Shown here: positions 1-7,552 of the stretch, piece by piece | How positions within the stretch are numbered: position 1 is the stretch's first letter | How the letters are laid out: each line of letters begins with the position of its first letter | NCBI GenBank assembly: GCA_043778625.1 | Contig: JAYWFU010000023.1 | Coordinates: forward strand, 1-31,806 | Source of the DNA: JACMRI01 sp043778625 | GTDB taxonomy: Bacteria > Bacteroidota > Bacteroidia > UBA4408 | Length of the DNA stretch: 31,806 bases | Direction of reading: 5' to 3' | Position numbers and translations under genes: made by a program | The notes under the pieces: model-generated | The model's input: the letters and a program-made list of their open reading frames with translations, nothing else | What the model was told of the DNA's origin: nothing | The model's database searches: none

Positions 1-69
1 TATTGTAGTTTTGGTGAACCACAAATAAATCCGTTACTAAAGCGATTTAATTGACCCATACTATTAGTT

Positions 70-338
70 TTAACAGAAATTTAAACAGGCTCTTAATACT
101 TCGGCATTAAAATAGCTACACTGATTAAAAATCTTTGCTGTTTCAATATCCTCTAAAGGAGTTGATTATGCTAGTATTGCTACGTTTTGCTTGCCTACCG
201 CTCCACAATCTCTACTACCTTTATTTTTCTCTAATTCATTAGTTTCAATCGTAAGATATCCCTCATCCATTTCAATCATGCCTTTTAATGATAGCGTGCA
301 TCGCAATTATCCATTGCCTTACGAGGCTTGTGAACCAT
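70..338 (-). pseudogene. Degraded IS1595-family (ISXO2-like) transposase remnant
   Basis: On the minus strand a translation starting at 338 reads MVHKPRKAMDNCDARYH and then breaks by a frameshift near 285-292. It resumes at 279 with MIEMDEGYLTIE, then GAVGKQNVAILA, a TAA stop at 168-166, and STPLEDIETA onward to another stop at 70. From memory of the family, IS1595 transposases carry a short IE(M/V)DE(G/T)Y(F/L) block with the first catalytic Asp, followed by a GRG..GKQNV..MAESTPLEDIETGK-type stretch, so the fragments line up in the right order. At least one frameshift and one internal stop make it non-functional. The rest of the transposase and the terminal inverted repeats are not visible; it may continue left of base 1. 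Bases 339-418 hold only AT-rich leader for the next gene. Family assignment is by recall, not by search. Confidence 0.7.
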
Positions 339-418
339 TATTATTAATTTAATTTTAAATGTGTTCAAAGAATTTTACTACTTTTATAAAACAAACCTAA
401 TAATCATTATTTAAGCTA

Positions 419-2002
419 ATGAAACACCTAATTACACTCGTATTTTTAAGTTTAATAACCCTAAATAGTTTTGCTCAAAGCAAACAAAACATCGAAAAAT
501 TGGGTACACTACTCAATATTATAAAATTTGCTTATGTGGATTCTACCAAAGAAGACAAACTAGTAGAAGATGCAATTAGCGGTATGTTAGAGCAACTTGA
601 CCCCCACAGTGTGTATATCCCTGCTAAAGATTTACGCGAAATGAACGAGCCATTAGAGGGCTCTTTCGAAGGTATTGGCGTACAGTTTAACATTTTGCAC
701 GATACGATTACAGTTATATCGCCCATTGTTGGTGGCCCTTCGGAGAAATTAGGAATAACCAGTGGCGATAAAATAATACGTATTGAGGGTAAAAATGTAG
801 CGGGTATAAAAATTAAAAACGAAGATGTATTTAAAAAACTACGTGGTGTAAAAGGTACTAAAGTTATGGTAACTTGCCTTAAAGCTGGTGCACAACGCGA
901 GGAAGTAGACTATACCATAACTCGTGATAAAATACCTGTGTATAGTGTGGAAGCAAGCTATATGATTGATACTAAAGTAGGATATATTAAAGTAAGTCGT
1001 TTTGCACAAACCACCCACGACGAGTTTGTAAAAGCAATGACTAAGCTACGCAAAGAAGGTATGCAAGACTTAATACTTGACCTCAACGATAATGGTGGTG
1101 GCTATTTACACATAGCCGATGCCTTGGCTGATGAATTTTTGAGTGATGGAAAAACCATTGTGTACACACAAGGCATACAATCGCCAAAGGTGATAAATAA
1201 AGCAACTCGCAAAGGCGATTTTGAAAAAGGACGCTTAGTAATAATGGTGGACGAAGGGAGTGCGTCGGCCAGTGAAATTGTGAGTGGTGCAGTGCAAGAC
1301 TGGGACAGAGGATTAATTGTAGGACGCCGTACTTTTGGCAAAGGCTTGGTACAAAAACCATTTAACCTGCCCGACGGTAGTATGGTACGCCTAACCACCG
1401 CTCGCTATTACACCCCTGTGGGGCGTTGTGTGCAAAAAGATTACGAAGGTGCAGGCGAAAAATATTTTTCGGATTTAAACAATCGTTACAAACACGGCGA
1501 GTTATTTAGTGCCGATAGTATTAAATTTCCTGACTCACTAAAATTCAAAACGCCTAATGGGCGTGTAGTATATGGTGGAGGAGGTGTTATGCCTGATATA
1601 TTTGTACCGCTTGATACCACTGGAGGTTCAACGTATGCAATAAGTCTTGCTCGTAAAAATGCGTGGGGATTATTTGCTTTAAAATATAGCACCAACGAAC
1701 GTAAAACCTTACTTACGCAATATCCAACGGGTAAAGATTTTGCAACTAAATTTGTGTGTAACGATACGTTAATGGAACAGTTTTTTGCATACGCTGAGGG
1801 CGAGGGAGTTAAACGCAACCAAGAGGGTTACAAAAAAGCAAAAAATCTTATTGATACACGCTTGCGTGCCGATATAGCTCAAAAACTATATGGCAACGAT
1901 ACCTTCTACGAAATAATAAATACTCTAGAGCCCATATACGGCAAGGCTATACAAGCATTACAACACGATAATTTCAAGAAGTTTAAAATACAACAGCAAT
2001 AA
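419..2002 (+). CDS. S41 family C-terminal processing protease (CtpA/Prc-like), exported
   Basis: 527 aa with a signal peptide (residues 1-20, ending SFAQ), so it should act in the periplasm. A short helical region precedes a PDZ domain at about 80-165 (GIGVQF start, GGPSEKLGI loop), followed by the S41 peptidase core. The active site is clear: in the EGSASASEI block the middle Ser (S283) lies 25 residues before K308 of the TFGKG motif, the same spacing as the Ser/Lys dyad of E. coli Tsp. The family cleaves C-terminal tails of envelope proteins. About 130 residues follow the core and match no domain I recognise. It is the first gene of a five-gene run, 25 bp before the next gene. The ATG at 419 is chosen because it gives the signal peptide. 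The class is sure; the substrate is unknown. Confidence 0.93.
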   Translation: MKHLITLVFLSLITLNSFAQSKQNIEKLGTLLNIIKFAYVDSTKEDKLVEDAISGMLEQLDPHSVYIPAKDLREMNEPLEGSFEGIGVQFNILHDTITVISPIVGGPSEKLGITSGDKIIRIEGKNVAGIKIKNEDVFKKLRGVKGTKVMVTCLKAGAQREEVDYTITRDKIPVYSVEASYMIDTKVGYIKVSRFAQTTHDEFVKAMTKLRKEGMQDLILDLNDNGGGYLHIADALADEFLSDGKTIVYTQGIQSPKVINKATRKGDFEKGRLVIMVDEGSASASEIVSGAVQDWDRGLIVGRRTFGKGLVQKPFNLPDGSMVRLTTARYYTPVGRCVQKDYEGAGEKYFSDLNNRYKHGELFSADSIKFPDSLKFKTPNGRVVYGGGGVMPDIFVPLDTTGGSTYAISLARKNAWGLFALKYSTNERKTLLTQYPTGKDFATKFVCNDTLMEQFFAYAEGEGVKRNQEGYKKAKNLIDTRLRADIAQKLYGNDTFYEIINTLEPIYGKAIQALQHDNFKKFKIQQQ

Positions 2003-2027
2003 AAATACGTAGTTATTAACTACACAA

Positions 2028-3983
2028 ATGAAACAAATTTATACTAAACTCATTCTCACCCTCTTATTTGTATTGGCACTTCAACATTATGTTAGTGCAA
2101 CTACTGATACTGCTCGCATTAATCAAATGTTACGCACTGTTGATGCTGAGCTACTCAATAACAGAACTGCTGCTATTGGCATGGCGCAAAAAGCGTATGT
2201 GCTATCGCAACAAGAAAACTATTATAAGGGTATGTACAATTCGTACATGCAGTTAGGAGTTATTGAACAGTTTTATAATGCCCGCTACGACAAAGCTCTT
2301 GGCTATTATTTTAAAGGATTAAAAGTAGCTACCGATGCCAACGACACTATTGACAAAATAAATGCCTATGTACGTGTGGGTAGTATTTATGCCCGTGAAA
2401 AAATGAAAAAAGAGGCTTTTTTATATTTATCAAAAGCCTATTATGCCTCCACAACTATTAATTCTTTGGTTACTCGTAGCTTTGTAATAAGTAGATTTGG
2501 TTTTTATTATGCCAACGTTGAAAACAAAAACGAACTGGCTATTCAGTATTTTTTAAAAGCACTTAACGTATTAGGTACTAACCCGCAAGGGGATTATGGC
2601 TATATTTACATTTGCTTGGCTGATGCCTATGCTAAAACTGGCAATGCTATTGCCGCTGAGCGTTATGCCAATAAAGCATTAATGGCATACCAACAAAATA
2701 AGGATTATGTATATTTATCCTACTCGTATAGTTTTTTGTCGCGTGTGGCATTAAGTAAAAATAAGCTTAACGATGCGTTTACATTAGCTAAAACAGGTGC
2801 TGAAATAGCTACTAAATACAGCCTAAGCAAAGAGTTAATGGATTGTAAATTATCATTATACAATATTTACAAAAAACAAGCTGACGAGCACAATGCCCTA
2901 ATAACTATTGAGGAATATAATATGTTAAAAGACAGTATTTTTAACACCACTAAAACTGCTAAAATAGCAAGTGTAGGTAACAAAGAAGTAATATCTAACT
3001 ATGAGTCGGAGTTAGATATTATGAACCAAGAAAACGAAAGTATTACACAACAAAAAAATTTATTTGTAGTGCTATTATCACTAGGAGTGCTTTTACTAGG
3101 AGTGTCAGTAGTCTTTGCCATTAATAAAGTAAAATCAAACAAAGAGCTTCATTTTAAAAATGATATTATTAATAAGCAGCGTGAGCAAGTAGAGGCCAAA
3201 AACAAAGAAATAATTGATAGTATTAATTATGCACAACGCATACAAAGTGCGCTACTACCTTCAGTTAGCGAACTTAACACCTTGTTTGATTCTAACTATT
3301 TTGTAATGTTGCAACCGCGCGATATTGTGAGTGGCGATTTTTTTTGGGTAACACAACAGGCACACATAAAATATTTTGCCGTAGCCGATTGTACTGGGCA
3401 TGGCGTACCTGGTAGTTTTATGAGCGTACTGGGCAACACTATTTTAAACGAATTAGTAACTATTGCTAAACTGCAAGAACCCGCTGATATTTTAAACAAA
3501 CTGCGAGAGCGTGTAATTAAAGATTTAAAGCAAAACGACCAAAAAGATGCTAACCGCGATGGTATGGACGTAGCCTTATGCGCTTACAATACGTTAACCA
3601 ATGAATTAAAATATGCAGGGGCTAACAACGAAATTTATATTTTAAAACGAAATTTACAAAATCTTGATGACCCAGAACTAATACGACTAAAGCCTGATAA
3701 AATGCCTGTAGGTGTGTATTATGGCGAGCAAAAAACATTTACCCAGCAAAGTATAACTATTGAAACTGGCGATTGCGTGTATTTGTTTAGTGACGGATAT
3801 ATTGATCAGTTTGGAGGACCTAACGGACGCAAATTCAAACATAGTAGGTTTGGCGAACTATTAAATAGTTCAAAGGAACTTACCATACAAGAACAAGGAG
3901 AAATGGTGAGTAGAACCTTTGACAAATGGCGAGGTAACTTAGAGCAAATTGATGATATATTAGTATTAGGAATAGAATTGTAA
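2028..3983 (+). CDS. TPR-containing membrane-anchored SpoIIE/PP2C-type serine phosphatase
   Basis: 651 aa. A signal peptide (about 1-24) is followed by helical TPR-like repeats to about residue 300, seen as repeated A..Y..KAL.Y patterns such as DKALGYYFKGL and ELAIQYFLKAL. One transmembrane helix (about 344-366) and a coiled-coil linker (about 367-405) lead to a SpoIIE phosphatase domain from about 400 to the end. Metal-binding aspartates sit where the PP2C fold expects them: D437 in SGDFFW, D454 in ADCTGHG and D589 in FSDGYIDQFGG. The layout suggests a periplasmic sensor whose signal controls dephosphorylation of a cytoplasmic partner, usually an anti-sigma-factor antagonist. No such partner or cognate kinase is encoded in this window, so the output is unknown. 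This is a common Bacteroidota architecture. The next gene starts 4 bp after the stop. Confidence 0.9.
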   Translation: MKQIYTKLILTLLFVLALQHYVSATTDTARINQMLRTVDAELLNNRTAAIGMAQKAYVLSQQENYYKGMYNSYMQLGVIEQFYNARYDKALGYYFKGLKVATDANDTIDKINAYVRVGSIYAREKMKKEAFLYLSKAYYASTTINSLVTRSFVISRFGFYYANVENKNELAIQYFLKALNVLGTNPQGDYGYIYICLADAYAKTGNAIAAERYANKALMAYQQNKDYVYLSYSYSFLSRVALSKNKLNDAFTLAKTGAEIATKYSLSKELMDCKLSLYNIYKKQADEHNALITIEEYNMLKDSIFNTTKTAKIASVGNKEVISNYESELDIMNQENESITQQKNLFVVLLSLGVLLLGVSVVFAINKVKSNKELHFKNDIINKQREQVEAKNKEIIDSINYAQRIQSALLPSVSELNTLFDSNYFVMLQPRDIVSGDFFWVTQQAHIKYFAVADCTGHGVPGSFMSVLGNTILNELVTIAKLQEPADILNKLRERVIKDLKQNDQKDANRDGMDVALCAYNTLTNELKYAGANNEIYILKRNLQNLDDPELIRLKPDKMPVGVYYGEQKTFTQQSITIETGDCVYLFSDGYIDQFGGPNGRKFKHSRFGELLNSSKELTIQEQGEMVSRTFDKWRGNLEQIDDILVLGIEL

Positions 3984-3987
3984 TTGC

Positions 3988-4353
3988 ATGAAGAATTTAT
4001 TATACCTACTAATTAGCAGTGTCCTTATTATAGCTTGTGCGCAAAAAAAAAATGAAAAGGCAAGTACTATTATGTTAGGTAACAAACCTACATTAACTAC
4101 TAGGCAGGTAGCTACAATAGCTACACAATTACACCTAATAGCTGGGGCTAACAACACGCTATTATTGGCTGACTCAAGCCGTACAACATCAATTGCAGTT
4201 TACCAACAGCTAATGTTTCGCAAGTATAGCACTACTAGCAAACAATACAATATAGCGTATAATTACTATGCCCAAAATACGGATACACTTACGTGGATAC
4301 ACGACCAAATAATAACTCAACTTAGCTTATTACAAGCCAATACTTCAAAATAA
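3988..4353 (+). CDS. DUF4296-type small lipoprotein
   Basis: 121 aa. The N-terminus MKNLLYLLISSVLIIAC is a lipoprotein signal, with the lipidated Cys at residue 17. The mature part has the pattern I associate with DUF4296: an LHL.AGA helix, then Y..LMFRKY, a second helix with YYAQN, and a WIHDQII terminal helix. Its function is not known. It lies 4 bp after the phosphatase gene and 8 bp before purE, so it is very likely co-transcribed with both. A run of ten A residues (4043-4052) lies immediately after the lipobox codons and could be prone to slippage. Lipoprotein status is well supported; the family name is by recall. Confidence 0.8.
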   Translation: MKNLLYLLISSVLIIACAQKKNEKASTIMLGNKPTLTTRQVATIATQLHLIAGANNTLLLADSSRTTSIAVYQQLMFRKYSTTSKQYNIAYNYYAQNTDTLTWIHDQIITQLSLLQANTSK

Positions 4354-4361
4354 CATACCGT

Positions 4362-4853
4362 ATGATAGGAATAATAATGGGCAGCCAAAGCGATTTGCCA
4401 ATAATGAAAGAAGCAGCCGACATATTAGAAAAATTTGCAATTCCGTTTGAAATATCAGTAGTTTCCGCACATCGCACACCTGAGCGAATGTTTGAATACG
4501 CTAAAACATCACATGCCAGAGGCCTTAAAGTTATTATAGCAGGTGCAGGTGGTGCTGCACATTTGCCTGGTATGGTGGCAGCACTAACTACATTGCCTGT
4601 AATAGGTGTACCTATTAAATCCAGTAATTCTATTGACGGCTGGGACAGTATTTTATCTATACTACAAATGCCCAATGGCGTGCCAGTAGCCACGGTAGCA
4701 CTTAACGCAGCACAAAATGCAGGCTTAATAGCAGCCCAAATAATAGGTACGTACAACCCTGAGGTTTCATCAAAAATTAGTATGTTTAAACAATTACTTA
4801 ACGAGAAAGTGTTAAGCACTGTAGCCGAAGTAGAAAAATTGAGTAAATTTTAA
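4362..4853 (+). CDS. purE: N5-carboxyaminoimidazole ribonucleotide mutase (PurE, class I)
   Basis: 163 aa, the normal length of class I PurE. It converts N5-CAIR to CAIR in de novo purine synthesis in the cytoplasm. Visible signatures are the N-terminal GSQSD phosphate-binding loop (residues 7-11), the SAHRTP block with catalytic His37, the AGAGGAAHLPGM loop (about 60-71), and P.IGVP followed by DSILSILQMPNGVPVATVA. Class I enzymes act with PurK, which makes N5-CAIR; purK is not next to it, so it must lie elsewhere if present. It sits 8 bp after the lipoprotein gene and 25 bp before the propeller gene, an unexpected position inside an envelope-protein run. Confidence 0.97.
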   Translation: MIGIIMGSQSDLPIMKEAADILEKFAIPFEISVVSAHRTPERMFEYAKTSHARGLKVIIAGAGGAAHLPGMVAALTTLPVIGVPIKSSNSIDGWDSILSILQMPNGVPVATVALNAAQNAGLIAAQIIGTYNPEVSSKISMFKQLLNEKVLSTVAEVEKLSKF

Positions 4854-4878
4854 ACCCCCAACTAAAATAATTGTTAAA

Positions 4879-7539
4879 ATGAAAATAATAATAACCATAC
4901 TAATTACATGTAGTGCGTCAACTTTATTTGGGCAGACATTTATACAAAATAAAACTAATAAAGCATTAACTTTTAACGAGTTAAAAAAACAATTTGCCAC
5001 CTACAAGGCTACTAATAATTTAAGTGCTAAAAAACACTGGAAATACTATAAACGTTGGGAACATGAAATGGAACTACATACCAACGGAAAAGGTGAACCC
5101 GCTGGATTTGATGATTACATAAATGCAGCAACGGCTAATGCAACGAGTAAAAGCAAAGCTGCTATTGGTAAAACTAGTGCTTCAGCATGGGCTCCGTTTG
5201 GCCCCAATTACCTACCTGGCAACTTAACTGGATATACTGAAAATGGTATTGGTCGTATCAATTGCATCGCCTTTCACCCTACTGATACCAACACTTATTT
5301 TGTAGGAGTGGCACAGGGTGGAGTTTGGAAAACTACAAACAATGGTGTATCGTGGATTCCACTAACGGATAATTTACCCATTACCCGCATTAGCGATATT
5401 GCCATAAACCCAAGTAATGTACAAGAGATGTACATTTCGGTATGCGATTTTGAATACATAGGGTTTGGCTTGCATCTAAATGGGCGCAAACGTAACACAC
5501 ACTACGGTTTGGGAGTTTACAAAACAATAAATGGCGGTACAACTTGGGCACCAACAGGCTTGAGTTATACACTCACTAATGGCGATGTCTCATTAATTCG
5601 TAAAGTTATAATTAATCCGTTAAATACCAATGAGTTGGTAGCTTGCGGAGTTAGTGGTATGTATAAATCGATAGATGCAGGTGCTACATGGGCAAAAAAA
5701 CTAGATTCTTTGTTTTGGGATTTACATCAATTACCCAATAACCCAAACACACTTTATGCCGCCACAGGTTGGGTTCTTAACGCTAACATTGGTAACGCAG
5801 GAGTGTACAAATCAACTGATTTTGGCACAACGTGGACAATGCTTACTACTAACATGCCACTAACTGATAGTATTCAACGTGTTAAACTGGCAATAGCCCC
5901 ATCAAATTCTAGCTGTATTTATGCGCTGTGTGTAGATGCAGAGGGTGGTTTATACGGTATTTACAAAAGTATAAACGCAGGAGTAAGTTGGACATTTATC
6001 CCACCAACATTAAACATACTAAGTGCTTGGGCAGGTGGCGGAGCAGGTGGACAAGGCAATTACGATTTGGGTATAGCTGTTGATAATACGGACGAAAACA
6101 AATTATATGTAGGAGGAACAAACCTTTGGGGATCATTAGATGGTGGTACTAAATTTTATGAAATAGCCGATTGGCAAACCTTTAATGGCCCTACAATACA
6201 CGGCGACATTCATGATTTACAACAAAATCCAATATCAAAAAATTATTTTACTTGTAGCGATGGGGGCGTGTATCGTACAAATCAATTAGTAATAGATACT
6301 GCAAACTTGGGCTATTGGTCAACCCAGTGGACTAAGCTCAACGACAATATTCAAATATCATCGTTTTATCGTCTTTCAAGCTCAAAAACTACTACTGAGC
6401 AAGTTGCTGCTGGCGCACAAGACAATCAAACTATGTATTATAATGCAGGTGCTTGGACAACTATTTTTGGAGGAGATGGCATGGATAACTGTATTTTTCC
6501 ATGGAGTACTTCTGATTTTATTGGTTCGAGCCAGTATGGTAATTTCAAATATACAAACAGTAATGGACAATTTAGTACAAATGTATTTAGCAATGTTAAT
6601 AACGAGCAAAGCGAATGGGTTACCCCAATAGTAGCCGATTATACCACACAGGCACTATATATAGGACATGAAAATATTGTGAAATCAACAGATGGCGGAA
6701 ATAACTGGACTCAACTAGCCACTATTTTTACTGATACCAATACAGGGCAAAATACGGAAATTTCGGCACTAGCAGTGGCTAACAGTAATAGCCAAGTAGT
6801 GTATGCTGCACGTAGAGTTAGGTACGAAAATAATTTAAACGGTATTATTTTTAAAACAACTGATGGAGGTGCAACAGTTACCAACGTTACCAATAATTTG
6901 CCTGATACCTTGTACTATACTGGTATTGAAATTAACGAAACTGATGAAAATACGGTGTATGCGTCTATGGCTGGCTTTGCTAGTAATAACAAAGTATTTA
7001 AAACTACTAATGGTGGAAATTCTTGGCAAAACATATCTTATAATTTGCCCAACTTACCTGTAAACTGTATTAAACAAATACCTAACACAAGTAATTTAAT
7101 GGTGGCTACTGATATTGGTGTGTATATACTTAACGCAGGCACAACCACTTGGATAAACACAAGTTTTGGTTTGCCAAACGTTATTGTAAGTGATATTGAA
7201 TTTAATGTAGCGCTTAATAAAATATATGTATCTACTTTTGGTAGAGGAATTTGGGAAAGTAGCCTTAGTACTATAACTAACCTACAAAAAGGCAAAAGTA
7301 ATATTTACAACTATATGCTATATCCTAGTGTAAACAACGGTGAGTTTGCGCTAGTGTTTGCCAACGACAATAACTTAAAAACAATAGAAGTAATTGATGT
7401 AATGGGGCGCGTAGCACACAGCCAAAAAACCAACGATAGCAAACTAGGTTTAAAACTAACTCTAGTTTCGGGAGCCTATTACGTGCGTGTAACAAGCAAT
7501 AGTAATGTTATTGGAGTTAAAAAAATAATAGTAAACTAA
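4879..7539 (+). CDS. Secreted BNR/VPS10-like beta-propeller protein with T9SS C-terminal sorting domain
   Basis: 886 aa. A signal peptide (1-19, ending LFGQ) is followed by a long sortilin/VPS10-like propeller. BNR-type blocks of the form (V/I)(Y/F)K(T/S)..GG.(T/S)W recur at least eight times, for example GVWKTTNNGVSW, GVYKTINGGTTW, GMYKSIDAGATW, GVYKSTDFGTTW, GIYKSINAGVSW, IVKSTDGGNNW and KVFKTTNGGNSW. The last about 75 residues resemble a type A T9SS sorting domain: LYPSVNNGEF, IEVIDVMGR, a GAYYVRV strand and a final KKIIVN. The usual YPNP turn is here YPSV. The protein is expected to cross the outer membrane by T9SS and be released or anchored at the surface. No catalytic residues of a glycosidase or peptidase were identified; a carbohydrate- or protein-binding role is possible. 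It ends the operon and converges on recQ with a 13-bp gap. Confidence 0.87.
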   Translation: MKIIITILITCSASTLFGQTFIQNKTNKALTFNELKKQFATYKATNNLSAKKHWKYYKRWEHEMELHTNGKGEPAGFDDYINAATANATSKSKAAIGKTSASAWAPFGPNYLPGNLTGYTENGIGRINCIAFHPTDTNTYFVGVAQGGVWKTTNNGVSWIPLTDNLPITRISDIAINPSNVQEMYISVCDFEYIGFGLHLNGRKRNTHYGLGVYKTINGGTTWAPTGLSYTLTNGDVSLIRKVIINPLNTNELVACGVSGMYKSIDAGATWAKKLDSLFWDLHQLPNNPNTLYAATGWVLNANIGNAGVYKSTDFGTTWTMLTTNMPLTDSIQRVKLAIAPSNSSCIYALCVDAEGGLYGIYKSINAGVSWTFIPPTLNILSAWAGGGAGGQGNYDLGIAVDNTDENKLYVGGTNLWGSLDGGTKFYEIADWQTFNGPTIHGDIHDLQQNPISKNYFTCSDGGVYRTNQLVIDTANLGYWSTQWTKLNDNIQISSFYRLSSSKTTTEQVAAGAQDNQTMYYNAGAWTTIFGGDGMDNCIFPWSTSDFIGSSQYGNFKYTNSNGQFSTNVFSNVNNEQSEWVTPIVADYTTQALYIGHENIVKSTDGGNNWTQLATIFTDTNTGQNTEISALAVANSNSQVVYAARRVRYENNLNGIIFKTTDGGATVTNVTNNLPDTLYYTGIEINETDENTVYASMAGFASNNKVFKTTNGGNSWQNISYNLPNLPVNCIKQIPNTSNLMVATDIGVYILNAGTTTWINTSFGLPNVIVSDIEFNVALNKIYVSTFGRGIWESSLSTITNLQKGKSNIYNYMLYPSVNNGEFALVFANDNNLKTIEVIDVMGRVAHSQKTNDSKLGLKLTLVSGAYYVRVTSNSNVIGVKKIIVN

Positions 7540-7552
7540 AACACTCACTCTT

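Noticed and set aside
1083..1398. Two overlapping minus-strand frames of 92 and 98 aa
   Set aside because: They sit opposite the S41 catalytic core, which has intact motifs, and look like antisense shadows.
4322..4819. 165-aa minus-strand frame opposite purE
   Set aside because: purE has every class I signature in the plus strand. The mirror frame has no recognisable features.
5311..7040. Reading the recurring GVYKT..GG.TW segments as a DNA repeat array
   Set aside because: They are diverged protein-level BNR blades of one propeller; the underlying DNA is not regularly repeated.
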